From contig CASFOK010000010.1 of the NCBI GenBank assembly GCA_949296475.1, positions 1 to 58,523 on the forward strand: a DNA stretch of 58,523 bases. Reading direction: 5' to 3'. Origin of the DNA: an uncultured Pseudomonadota bacterium. GTDB taxonomy: Bacteria; Pseudomonadota; Alphaproteobacteria; Rs-D84. This document shows, piece by piece, positions 50,779 through 58,487 of the stretch (position 1 is its first letter; each line of letters starts with the position of its first letter). The notes beneath the pieces are model-generated. The model did not search any database. It saw nothing but the letters and a program-made list of their open reading frames with translations, and was not told where the DNA came from. A program made the position numbers and the translations under genes.

Positions 50779-51786
50779 TTATAACAAGAATTTTATCTGC
50801 TTCCAGAAATTGATTTTTGGTGTATTTATCCAATACAATACCCCTAACGAAGTTATTACGGGCATTACCGTCACCGTACCGAAAGTCATTAATAACAAAG
50901 CCAAAGTTTTATCTGATACATGTGGCGACACATCTTCGGCATGCCATATTGACATCGCAAACAAAAGCCCAACCATAACCAAAGTCCCCAAAAACACAGG
51001 CACAGATTCAGTAAACAAAAACAAAGCAATACACAGAACCGTCATCAAACGTGCCAACCACTTTAATTTAACATATGCGCTTTTTCTTATGCGTTTTTTT
51101 GGACTTACATTACGCAAAGCCATCGTAGCGACCGCAAACACACCTATAAAGAGTAAAAACAACAGATGTAACGGCGTCAAACTGCCTAATTGACCGAATC
51201 TGAAATATTCTGGTTGCATTAATATAGCGATTGTTGTTGCCAACATTATAATCAATACGCCCGGCACCAAGCCTATTTCATACTTAGATTTTCTTCCAAA
51301 CATTCCGCCTGCTGCCAAAGCACCAATTTGCAACATCGGTCCCCACCAAGCATGTACGTCAGACAATCCCACAAACAATAAAACAAGCAAAACAAACGAT
51401 GCACGTTTTATTTTATTTCCGCGCGACAAACCGCGCCAAGGTGAAATCATAACACGTTTTGTATAAGAACCTATAAAAAACGCTGACATAAAAGTAATGA
51501 CAGCAACAACAAAAGGCAACAGAGTTATATTATCGCGCAAAACAGCATAATTTCCCCCGAACAAAATAATCCACACCAATGTAAAACCAACCGCGGTTAA
51601 CGCAAAAGGCTTTAATAAATTATTTGTTTTCCAACCAATGCGTTCCAGGAACATATTGCCACAAAAATAAACGAACGCGAACAAGGGCAGGGTCAATATC
51701 GCCCACCACAAAAAAGCAGGTGCCACCAATGCCGCATTATTAAATGCGCTTACAGCACTTTGCACAACAACTACATTTTCAAACAT
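50779..51786 (-). CDS. Polytopic membrane protein of unknown function
   Basis: 335 residues from the ATG at 51786, which has AAAGG 7 nt upstream. About nine hydrophobic segments run through the protein, separated by short basic loops such as KKRIRKSAYVKLKW. A Trp pair in DVHAWWGPMLQIGALAAGG is distinctive. No transporter signature is recognised. A 92-bp gap and no overlap separate it from lpxA downstream. It is divergent from the trmN6 operon, with their start codons 38 bp apart. Confidence 0.72.
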   Translation of the reverse strand: MFENVVVVQSAVSAFNNAALVAPAFLWWAILTLPLFAFVYFCGNMFLERIGWKTNNLLKPFALTAVGFTLVWIILFGGNYAVLRDNITLLPFVVAVITFMSAFFIGSYTKRVMISPWRGLSRGNKIKRASFVLLVLLFVGLSDVHAWWGPMLQIGALAAGGMFGRKSKYEIGLVPGVLIIMLATTIAILMQPEYFRFGQLGSLTPLHLLFLLFIGVFAVATMALRNVSPKKRIRKSAYVKLKWLARLMTVLCIALFLFTESVPVFLGTLVMVGLLFAMSIWHAEDVSPHVSDKTLALLLMTFGTVTVMPVITSLGVLYWINTPKINFWKQIKFLL

Positions 51787-51790
51787 AAAC

Positions 51791-51818
51791 TTGCCTTTTA
51801 TTTTTGTTGAATTATTAT
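51791..51818 (+). promoter_or_regulatory. trmN6 operon promoter implying a leaderless mRNA
   Basis: TTGCCT (51791-51796) and TATTAT (51813-51818), 16-bp spacer. Six bases separate the -10 box from the ATG at 51825. Confidence 0.5.
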
Positions 51819-51824
51819 ATAGGT

Positions 51825-52508
51825 ATGACACAAAAACAAGAAGTTTTTACTTTGTTGGGCGGAAAAGTAAAAATGCGTCGCGGTTTATACAACCCAACAT
51901 CTGACGCCGTTTGGTTGGCGGCTTTCGCACCGACCAAGGCAAAAACGGCATTAGACGTTGGTATCGGTACAGGCGGCGTTTCATTATGTATGTTGAACCA
52001 CAACCCAAAAATCCGCATACAAGGACTGGACGTTTCCCAAGAAATGTTATCACTATGTACCGATAATATACAGTTAAACAACGCCAATATATCGTTATTA
52101 AAAGAAAATATACTTACTTGGAAAACCCAAAAAACGTTTGATATCGTTATTACAAACCCTCCTTATTTTCAGGGCACCCCCGCCAAACACAACGCACACC
52201 ATAATGCCGACCTGGTAAAGTGGACTCAACAGTGCATCGCACGCGTAAAACCTGGCGGATATTTTTGCACGATAGTTGACGCGAAAGTGTGCCATAAAAT
52301 CATTATGGAAATGGGACATACTTTTGGTGACATAACGATTTTACCTCTATTTGGCTCAAAAGACTTTGCAGAAAGGGTATTAATTCGCGGTCGCTTGGGC
52401 AGCAAGGGGGGGACGATTATATACCGCGGACTGCCGATGAATTACGAGCCTGTTTTACGCGACGGCTTGACTATTGACTTTGTATTGTCTAGACTAAACA
52501 AGATATGA
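51825..52508 (+). CDS. trmN6: N6-adenine methyltransferase, TrmN6-like (tRNA1Val A37)
   Basis: 227 residues. The SAM motif is ALDVGIGTGGVSLCML (about 42-57) and the catalytic motif is ITNPPYFQG (NPPY, about 109-117), as in amino methyltransferases that modify A37 of tRNA-Val. PTSDAVWLAAFAP near the N-terminus fits this subgroup (COG4123). A related N6-methyltransferase with another target cannot be excluded. The start is the ATG at 51825; longer frames lack similarity. Its stop overlaps the next start (ATGA). Confidence 0.83.
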   Translation: MTQKQEVFTLLGGKVKMRRGLYNPTSDAVWLAAFAPTKAKTALDVGIGTGGVSLCMLNHNPKIRIQGLDVSQEMLSLCTDNIQLNNANISLLKENILTWKTQKTFDIVITNPPYFQGTPAKHNAHHNADLVKWTQQCIARVKPGGYFCTIVDAKVCHKIIMEMGHTFGDITILPLFGSKDFAERVLIRGRLGSKGGTIIYRGLPMNYEPVLRDGLTIDFVLSRLNKI

Positions 52509-53782
52509 TTAATTTTATAACAAGACATTTTACATCTTTATGGGCGTTGATAACGGCGCCATTTCGTGCTATTTGGCGCGCGATAAGCAAAATTTTTCCT
52601 CCGCGTGAATTTACAGTAATGGATACACCGCGCGGCAACGTTTATACTTTTAAGCAAAGCAGTTTCTGGCGTTTTACTAAATTCTGCGGAAAATTTGGTC
52701 TGATTATATGGGCATCTTGGTCCACATACGTTTTTGTATACCACAGACCGATGTTGCAAAAACGCACCCAGCAACTGGAAGAAGCGCGTGCTTTGCATGC
52801 AAGACAAATGACCGATTTGCAAACGTACTTAAAAAAGTATAACGAACTTACCAGGAACCTGAACGTCATAGACGATAAGATTTTGAACACGAAAAATCTG
52901 ACCGAATCTGATAAAGAAAATTTGATGAACAGTCGTGTAAAGACTTGGGGCGAATTGGACTTCCTGCGCACACGTATAACAGAGATGTTCACTAACGAAG
53001 ATTATATAGCAGAATATACAAAACTATCCGAACTTTCAACAGAGTTTGAATTAACGCGCGCCGAGAATGAAGAACTAAAAAAACGCAATTTACAGATGAT
53101 GGAAAACATGCAAAAAATCAGTCAAGCAGACAACCAAATCGTTGACATGGTATCAAAACTAACCTCAGAAAACACAGAGGTTTTGCGTGACAACATCAAG
53201 AATATAAACAGCACGCTTGCATCGCTTGGCATCAGTCAGAATACATTGATAAACAACGCAAATAAATATTCTAATCCGCTTGTTGGTGCGGCATTCAGCC
53301 CGCTAAATTTTGATAAAGACCTTGATCCAAAATACAAAAAATTGGCCAAAGATTTAGAATTATGGTACGGTCTATCAAAATTAAATAACATTTTGCCAAT
53401 TGGCGCCCCTGTTGATAACGTCAGGATAACTTCTGCATACGGCGTACGCAACGACCCCTTCACTGGCGAACCTAAACGTCACCGCGGAATTGACTTTGCC
53501 GGAAAGATTGGTACAGAATTGATGGCTGTTGCACCTGGTCGCGTGGTTTCTGCCGGCGAACGCGTAGGATACGGCACAACCGTTGAAATTGATCATGGCC
53601 TGGGCTTTACAACTTTATACGCGCACTTATCACAAGTAATGGTGGCGCGTGGCGATTGGGTCAGACCAGGCACTGTTGTTGGTCTTGGTGGCTCTACGGG
53701 GCGTTCTACAGGACCACATTTGCACTATGAAATTCGCTACAAAGGCGTTCCGTTTGACCCGTCAAAATTTGTAAAGGAATAA
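52505..53782 (+). CDS. M23-family peptidoglycan endopeptidase with coiled coil
   Basis: 425 residues. It has a basic cytosolic N-terminus, one membrane helix (about 62-82), a periplasmic coiled coil (about 85-245) and a C-terminal LytM/M23 domain (about 300-420). The zinc ligands are present in RHRGIDFA, LYAHLS and GPHLHYEI, so it is probably active. Such proteins cleave cross-links in peptidoglycan. The next gene encodes a bactofilin, and M23-bactofilin pairs are a known arrangement in which the filament positions the hydrolase. It is translationally coupled to trmN6. Confidence 0.9.
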   Translation: MINFITRHFTSLWALITAPFRAIWRAISKIFPPREFTVMDTPRGNVYTFKQSSFWRFTKFCGKFGLIIWASWSTYVFVYHRPMLQKRTQQLEEARALHARQMTDLQTYLKKYNELTRNLNVIDDKILNTKNLTESDKENLMNSRVKTWGELDFLRTRITEMFTNEDYIAEYTKLSELSTEFELTRAENEELKKRNLQMMENMQKISQADNQIVDMVSKLTSENTEVLRDNIKNINSTLASLGISQNTLINNANKYSNPLVGAAFSPLNFDKDLDPKYKKLAKDLELWYGLSKLNNILPIGAPVDNVRITSAYGVRNDPFTGEPKRHRGIDFAGKIGTELMAVAPGRVVSAGERVGYGTTVEIDHGLGFTTLYAHLSQVMVARGDWVRPGTVVGLGGSTGRSTGPHLHYEIRYKGVPFDPSKFVKE

Positions 53783-53785
53783 AAA

Positions 53786-54142
53786 ATGTTAGCATTTACA
53801 AACGCAAAAGAAAAGACATCACCAACAATAATCGGGGCAGGTTGTAAATTAACCGGCGACATAAAAACAGACCACACTGTTCAAATTCACGGTAATGTTA
53901 TCGGCAACGTAATTGCCGATACAGTAGTTATCGGTCGCGGCGGCAAGGTCGTTGGCAAAGTACACGCAAACAATCTGTTTTTACACGGCATGCTTGACGG
54001 TCCGGCAACAGTAAATATTGCAAACGTATTCAGCAACGCACAAATGACCGGAACGCTTTCTTATTATACATTAAACATCACTGGCAATACCGGTCTGGAA
54101 TGCAAACTTGCCAAAAGAAAGGAAAAGGAAAAAAAAGAATGA
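53786..54142 (+). CDS. bacA: Bactofilin cytoskeletal protein
   Basis: 118 residues. The central right-handed beta-helix domain (about 14-100) has regular repeats such as TIIGAGCKLTGDIKTDHTVQ and IHGNVIGNVIADTVVIGRGG. The short flexible N-terminus may touch the membrane, and the C-terminal tail is Lys/Glu-rich. Bactofilins polymerise without nucleotides and localise wall enzymes, here most likely the M23 peptidase encoded 3 nt upstream. The stop overlaps the rpiB start (ATGA). Confidence 0.92.
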   Translation: MLAFTNAKEKTSPTIIGAGCKLTGDIKTDHTVQIHGNVIGNVIADTVVIGRGGKVVGKVHANNLFLHGMLDGPATVNIANVFSNAQMTGTLSYYTLNITGNTGLECKLAKRKEKEKKE

Positions 54143-54585
54143 ATAAAACAATTTCAAAAGTATATATCGGTTCAGACCACAGAGGCGTGGGATTAAAACT
54201 ATATTTAATAGAAATGTTAACTGCTGCGGGATATTCTGTTGTAAACCTCGGCGTTGACAACCCAAATAAAATCGTAGATTTCCCAGACATAGCACAAAAC
54301 CTTGCCGACGCGATGCAAAGCGATGCGAAATCTCGTGGTATATTAATATGTGGGACGGGGGCAGGGATGGAAATCGCAGCCAACCGCTATCGTCATTTGC
54401 GCGCATCCAGATGTAACCGGCCAGACCAAGCACGCGACGACAGATTTCACGATGATATAAACGTACTGGCGCTGTCTGCCGACGATATAGACATAGAAAT
54501 CGCATTTCTTTGCGCACAGGCTTTCTTGGAAAGCCCGTTTGACGAAATAGAAAGGCGCGTTCGTAGAATACAAAAAATCTCGTAA
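54139..54585 (+). CDS. rpiB: Ribose-5-phosphate isomerase B
   Basis: Interconverts ribose-5-phosphate and ribulose-5-phosphate. The 148 residues begin MNKTISKVYIGSDHRGVGLK, with the substrate-binding Asp-His. GILICGTGAGMEIAANRYRH carries the catalytic Cys, and NVLALSADDID matches the RpiB C-terminal part. The start at 54139 overlaps the bactofilin stop; the longer frame would read through bactofilin codons. Last gene of the four-gene operon. Confidence 0.92.
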   Translation: MNKTISKVYIGSDHRGVGLKLYLIEMLTAAGYSVVNLGVDNPNKIVDFPDIAQNLADAMQSDAKSRGILICGTGAGMEIAANRYRHLRASRCNRPDQARDDRFHDDINVLALSADDIDIEIAFLCAQAFLESPFDEIERRVRRIQKIS

Positions 54586-54591
54586 AAACAA

Positions 54592-54623
54592 CGATAAAAA
54601 CGCCTCTTTCCGGGCGTTTTTTA
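54592..54623 (+). terminator. Terminator of the trmN6-rpiB operon
   Basis: AAAACGCC / GGCGTTTT hairpin around 54597-54620, followed by a T-run. Confidence 0.75.
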
Positions 54624-55387
54624 CATAAGCAAACACTCAGCAAGAAACAAACAATCTTTGCACACCCGGCGGCATTCTCACCAAGACAACGAAAATTACT
54701 TTTGCAAAAGACTTATCACGGATTTATGTATACCATACGCATTTGAAAAAAACCAACCTTATACAAATAATCAGCCAAGACATATTTATGGAACGCATGA
54801 AATTTATAAAATAGAAAAATAATAGTAAAAACAAACAATAATAAAAAGAATAGGGCACTTTTTTGCGCCCAAAAACGAATATATATAACTGCAACAAATA
54901 AACTTAATTGAACCACGAAGAAACAAGTCAGATCTTAAACGAAAATACAAAGTTGCACGTCCTTTTAAGTTTGCAACCAAAATTTGTGTTGTTATTGCGA
55001 CCAGATATTATATAAAAAGAGGGCGAACGGATTATAATTATACAGTCTTTGTTACACCAATAAAAACCGTATTCATACCACAACAACGATGAAATTTCCT
55101 GTATTCTCAAATAATTGTAATTTTTTTATTGATTATTTGTCTTCATCGTCGTACGCCTGTATACATTTTTATATTCGCTTGATTACAAACTCATGTTTCT
55201 TTCGTGACCACCAATGAAACGACATATGTTTTAGATATTTTTTAAATGCGTAAGTTTACACGAAACATTCTGTCCGTTTGTTTGAGAAGACATTTTTATC
55301 AACATTTCTGAAACAACCGATTTAATCATTAGAAATTTTCCAACAAGGAACACCGGCAAGCATACTTAACGCAAAAAATCAACTTAA
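54624..55387. other. 765-bp stretch without a recognisable gene
   Basis: AT-rich DNA between the rpiB terminator and tlyA. The only open frames are short, biased and without a ribosome-binding site. I see no tRNA, repeat array or strong hairpin. It may be a decayed gene or a regulatory spacer. Confidence 0.5.
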
Positions 55388-56101
55388 CTACTTATCTTTT
55401 TCAAGATACATTAAAAATTCTATATTTCCACTGCCACCACGAACAGGTGATTCAATCACGCCACCACATACTAAACCCAATTTCTCAAAACAATTTCTTA
55501 CTTTATCTACACTTTGCCTTCTGTCAGATTCGGATTTTATAACGCCGTTATTTTTTGCAGCGATTGCCCTGTCTACCTCAAACTGAGGCTTTACAAGCAA
55601 TATCATCTTATCCGCGCCCCAACGTAGCAAACTTTCTGCAATATTAACCAAAGAAATAAAAGAAACATCAACAACAACCAAATCAATCTTTTCAAAAGGT
55701 ACCAATTTACGAATATCGGTTTTTTCCAGTGCCACCACTTTCGGATTATTATACAATTCTGGCACCAATTGCCCCGTCCCAACATCAACAGCAATCACTT
55801 TTTTAGCACCACGCTTTAACAAAACTTCTGTGAAACCACCCGTGCTTGCCCCAACATCCAAACAAACATAACCATTTGGATTTACATTAAAAAATTCCAA
55901 AGCATGTTTCAACTTTAAACTGCCACGCCCAGAGACATACGGCAAGCTGATTCCAACCACATTGTCTTTATCCGAAACATTTTGGCTTGCCTTACTGGCG
56001 ACAACACCATTCACCCGCACCAAGCCACTTTTAATTCCCGCTACGGCTTTGGCACGGGTTGGATATATACCTCTATTAACCAATTCTTGATCAAGTCTCA
56101 T
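55388..56101 (-). CDS. tlyA: TlyA-family rRNA methyltransferase / haemolysin-like protein
   Basis: 237 residues. The N-terminal S4 RNA-binding domain (about 1-60, MRLDQELVNRGIYPTRAKAV) joins an FtsJ-like Rossmann domain with CLDVGASTGGFTEVLLKRGA (SAM loop, about 78-97), VDVSFISL and LVKPQFEV. TlyA proteins 2'-O-methylate rRNA and are named haemolysin for historical reasons. Length and order are normal. It is the last clear housekeeping gene before the unusual right end. No terminator is visible on either side. Confidence 0.93.
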   Translation of the reverse strand: MRLDQELVNRGIYPTRAKAVAGIKSGLVRVNGVVASKASQNVSDKDNVVGISLPYVSGRGSLKLKHALEFFNVNPNGYVCLDVGASTGGFTEVLLKRGAKKVIAVDVGTGQLVPELYNNPKVVALEKTDIRKLVPFEKIDLVVVDVSFISLVNIAESLLRWGADKMILLVKPQFEVDRAIAAKNNGVIKSESDRRQSVDKVRNCFEKLGLVCGGVIESPVRGGSGNIEFLMYLEKDK

Positions 56102-56421
56102 GTTTAATATTTTAACCTAAAAAACATCCATTTTCAAGGGCGCAAACAAAAACACTAAAAAAACAAAAACCATAAAAAAACTAAAAATATAAAAACTTTT
56201 CAAATTATTATTTTATTATATTAATAATACACTTTAATTGAATATGAGTTTAAATACACACCGTCTTTCAGACACACCATAAACCTCAAAAAATAAACCC
56301 TAAAACGACGCCAATCCCCAAAAACCGTAAAAACATACAGTTTCTAAACTGACACACAAAGTCAAAACAACCAAAATCTGCAAAACATACAAGAACACCT
56401 TTACAAAAAAAGAGAAAAAAT

Positions 56422-56463
56422 ACGCAAAAACGCCCGAAAATCCAGCTTTTTTTTAACAAAAAA
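56422..56463 (+). repeat. 42-bp direct repeat, copy 1
   Basis: Begins ACGCAAAAACGCCCG and ends TTTTAACAAAAAA. About 39 of 42 positions match the copy at 56565-56606, with 143 bp from start to start. Confidence 0.7.
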
Positions 56464-56564
56464 GTACTTATTTGCATCATGACGACAAAGCCACGGATAT
56501 CTAATGGTTACAAATACCTCCCAATAAACACTTTTTCTATCCCAAAACAAAAAGGACCAGAAAC

Positions 56565-56606
56565 ACGCAAAAACGCCCGGAAATCCGGCTTTTTTAACAA
56601 AAAAAA
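56565..56606 (+). repeat. 42-bp direct repeat, copy 2
   Basis: Second copy; the differences are G for A at two sites (in CCCGG and CCGGC) plus one T-run length change. Could be a dispersed genomic repeat or a duplication in a mobile element. Confidence 0.7.
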
Positions 56607-56894
56607 CAAGCAAAAACACAAAAATAGGGCGCAAGCACCACAAAACACACCAAAGAAAAGCGACCGCACCATAACCACACAAACAAAAAATCGTTGGATA
56701 AAAATTAAACCATTTTATATTTGTATAAACAAAATAATATTTTATGTATTAAATAAAAATTATTAATAAAAAAATAAATTAAAAACAAGCGCACCAATCA
56801 CAAAAAAATACTAATCAGACCACAAAAATAAAAAAAATAGAAAAAACATAAAAACACGCAAAACACCCCAAACACAACAACATAAGTATACATA

Positions 56895-57250
56895 ATAACG
56901 CGTTATGCGCAGCAGGCGGTTATGCGTAGCAGGTTGTTGTTGCGTTGTTCGTTTGCCAACCGCAAAGAAAGCAAACAACAACATAAGATATGTCTTAAAA
57001 CACAACCGGTCATTGCGTGTTGTAAGTGTTATATATGCGAGCCACGCGAGCATATATTACACGCACAAACAAAATGACGCAGGTTGTTGTGTTTTACACA
57101 TAGCGTTGTGTTGTTTGCGTGCGGTTGGCACGTGATACCACACAAAACAATCATTGGAGCATGCACGACAGTTTGCATGCGACCCGCAGCCCGCGGGCGG
57201 GCGTTGCGATTTTCTTTCTGCCGATTGTTATTGCCGCAGGCAATAACACA
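56895..57250 (+). other. Hairpin-dense intergenic region: candidate structured RNA or control region
   Basis: At least five stems occur in about 350 bp. A 12-bp stem with one bulged C: 56944-56956 / 56971-56982. A 13-bp stem with one mismatch: 57026-57038 / 57050-57062. CGTGC / GCACG: 57118-57132. GCATGCA / TGCATGC: 57159-57180. A perfect 9-bp stem GTTATTGCC / GGCAATAAC: 57227-57247. The 12-mer GCAGGTTGTTGT occurs twice (56929 and 57079). Composition is visibly richer in G and C than the flanks. No stem is followed by a T-run. It lies directly upstream of the four small genes. Confidence 0.5.
56902..56933 (+). repeat. Tandem 15-bp iteron-like repeat
   Basis: GTTATGCGCAGCAGG (56902-56916) and GTTATGCGTAGCAGG (56919-56933) differ at one base and are spaced 17 bp apart, so they fall near the same face of the helix. 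The perfect palindrome ATAACGCGTTAT (56895-56906) overlaps the first copy. Confidence 0.75.
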
Positions 57251-57279
57251 ATCAAACAACAAAACAGAAAGGAAAACAA

Positions 57280-57579
57280 ATGACAGACAGACAAATAATG
57301 GAAACAGAACACATTGTTTTTAAGTATTTTTCACACATTAAAATTGCAAAATATTTCTTAAAAAAAACAACACCCACAAGACATTTGAACGATTATGAAA
57401 TTTTAGATATTTCAACAATCTTGAATAATTGCAACTTATCACATTATGAACAACAAACAGTTATATTTTACGGTTATAAATTATGCCGCCCACCATACCG
57501 CGGCATACATCGTGACGCATGGAACAGCGCAATTAACACAATAAAAAACGAATTTATAAAAAGGGGCATAATATCATGA
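57280..57579 (+). CDS. Small protein of unknown function, gene 1 of a four-gene cluster
   Basis: 99 residues, beginning MTDRQIMETEHIVFKYFSHI. No signal peptide or membrane helix; mixed helical, basic (LKKTTPTRHLNDYEILDIS), with GYKLCRPPYRGIHRDAWN near the C-terminus. No family is recognised. The ATG at 57280 has AGAAAGGA 6 nt upstream, a strong site that supports translation. The stop overlaps the next start (ATGA). Size, packing and position next to unusual intergenic DNA suggest a phage or mobile-element gene. Confidence 0.62.
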   Translation: MTDRQIMETEHIVFKYFSHIKIAKYFLKKTTPTRHLNDYEILDISTILNNCNLSHYEQQTVIFYGYKLCRPPYRGIHRDAWNSAINTIKNEFIKRGIIS

Positions 57580-57908
57580 TTTTAGCCGAATTATTAGAAT
57601 CATTAAATCGTGTAAATGATTATACCAAATTGGGGCATATAATAAAAGACCCTGCAACATTTACACCAGAAAATGACAATGAATATCTTGCAAAATTAGC
57701 GTGGCAAAAATTCTTAAATAATTTTTTCCAAAACCGTTATAGCGCGTACATAACAGCAGACACAATTAAATCAATCATGGATGCAAGCGGTGAAATATAT
57801 AACCCCGAAAAATTAGAAAGATGTGCCGCATTTATACGAAACAAATTGAAACCCGCACAACTTATTACCGATAAATGGTTAGTGTATTTTGTGCGCAAAT
57901 TTAGATAA
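57576..57908 (+). CDS. Small protein of unknown function, gene 2 of the cluster
   Basis: 110 residues, beginning MILAELLESLNRVNDYTKLG. Largely helical and soluble, with a basic C-terminus (LVYFVRKFR). No catalytic or DNA-binding motif is recognised. The ATG overlaps the previous stop (ATGA) and AAGGGG lies 9 nt upstream. Composition is like its neighbours: A-rich on the coding strand. Confidence 0.6.
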   Translation: MILAELLESLNRVNDYTKLGHIIKDPATFTPENDNEYLAKLAWQKFLNNFFQNRYSAYITADTIKSIMDASGEIYNPEKLERCAAFIRNKLKPAQLITDKWLVYFVRKFR

Positions 57909-57931
57909 ACACAAAAAAAAGGAAATACAAC

Positions 57932-58219
57932 ATGATAAAAATGACACAAAAGATGCACAAAAAATCAATTAAAATGGCAATACGGATGTTTTGCGACCTT
58001 GGCGGCTATCAAATGGAACACAATCTTGGACTGCGCCGACACAGCCAACACAGACTTGTTTTTAGTGGCATTGATTTGTTAAAATTACAAAGTGAAATTT
58101 TAGAACTGCCAGACAGAGCATTAGAAGCAGCCAGTCAATACGGACACAATGAACCGTACAACCGTACAGATTTAGATGTTGCATTAACAATACTATCTGC
58201 TAAAATCGGCAAGATATGA
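57932..58219 (+). CDS. Small basic protein of unknown function, gene 3 of the cluster
   Basis: 95 residues. The N-terminus MIKMTQKMHKKSIKMAIRMF is very basic, followed by CDLGGYQMEHNLGLRRHSQH and a leucine-rich helix (LLKLQSEILELPDRALEA). It could bind nucleic acid, but no family is recognised. AAGGA lies 9 nt upstream of the ATG at 57932. The stop overlaps the next start (ATGA). Confidence 0.6.
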   Translation: MIKMTQKMHKKSIKMAIRMFCDLGGYQMEHNLGLRRHSQHRLVFSGIDLLKLQSEILELPDRALEAASQYGHNEPYNRTDLDVALTILSAKIGKI

Positions 58220-58470
58220 CACACAACGAACTATGCGATAAATACATAGAAATATCACAACAAATATCTGCCGCCCACACCCAACTGCGGGCGGCAGGTG
58301 ACATGCACAAAATACAACAAACCGCACAAACAGAACAAAACATCAAAGAAATACAAGAACACATTGCCGCATTACAAGAACAACGTGCAAAATTAGAAAA
58401 ATTATTAAACATAACCATTGCCGAGCCGCGGCAAAGCCGCAATACCATAAGCACAAAAGCCCAAGAATAG
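58216..58470 (+). CDS. Small coiled-coil protein, gene 4 of the cluster
   Basis: 84 residues. After MTHNELCDKYIEISQQISAA the chain is one long Gln/Glu/Ala-rich helix (about 10-70) with heptad-like spacing, so a coiled coil is likely. A polar tail ends in ISTKAQE. Coding near the end includes a GCGGC / GCCGC hairpin (58428-58440). It is coupled to gene 3 by ATGA. The cluster may continue beyond the window. Confidence 0.58.
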   Translation: MTHNELCDKYIEISQQISAAHTQLRAAGDMHKIQQTAQTEQNIKEIQEHIAALQEQRAKLEKLLNITIAEPRQSRNTISTKAQE

Positions 58471-58487
58471 GGCAACGTATTTTTTTA

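Larger units (their letters stand above)
56102..56880. other. Non-coding A/C-rich stretch with a direct repeat
   Basis: About 780 bp of sequence that is A- and C-rich on the plus strand, unlike the rest of the window. Short frames exist on both strands but none has a ribosome-binding site or a plausible protein. The only structure I see is the 42-bp repeat listed separately. Confidence 0.6.

Noticed and set aside
54716-54916. 66-residue minus-strand open frame rich in Phe, Leu and Ile
   Set aside because: It looks like a membrane peptide only because AT-rich DNA encodes such residues. There is no ribosome-binding site or promoter, and a similar frame lies next to it.
56401-56766. Overlapping open frames on both strands in the A/C-rich stretch
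   Set aside because: Both contain the 42-bp repeat in translated form (KKAGFPGVF-like and KNARKSGFF-like), have skewed composition and lack ribosome-binding sites.
56905-57323. Open frames of 76-79 codons across the hairpin-dense region
   Set aside because: They run through the hairpins and repeats on both strands, have no start signals and produce His/Cys-rich nonsense typical of non-coding GC patches.
58428-58440. GCGGC / GCCGC hairpin as a terminator of the small-gene cluster
   Set aside because: It lies about 30 bases before the stop codon, inside the coding sequence, and is not followed by a T-run.
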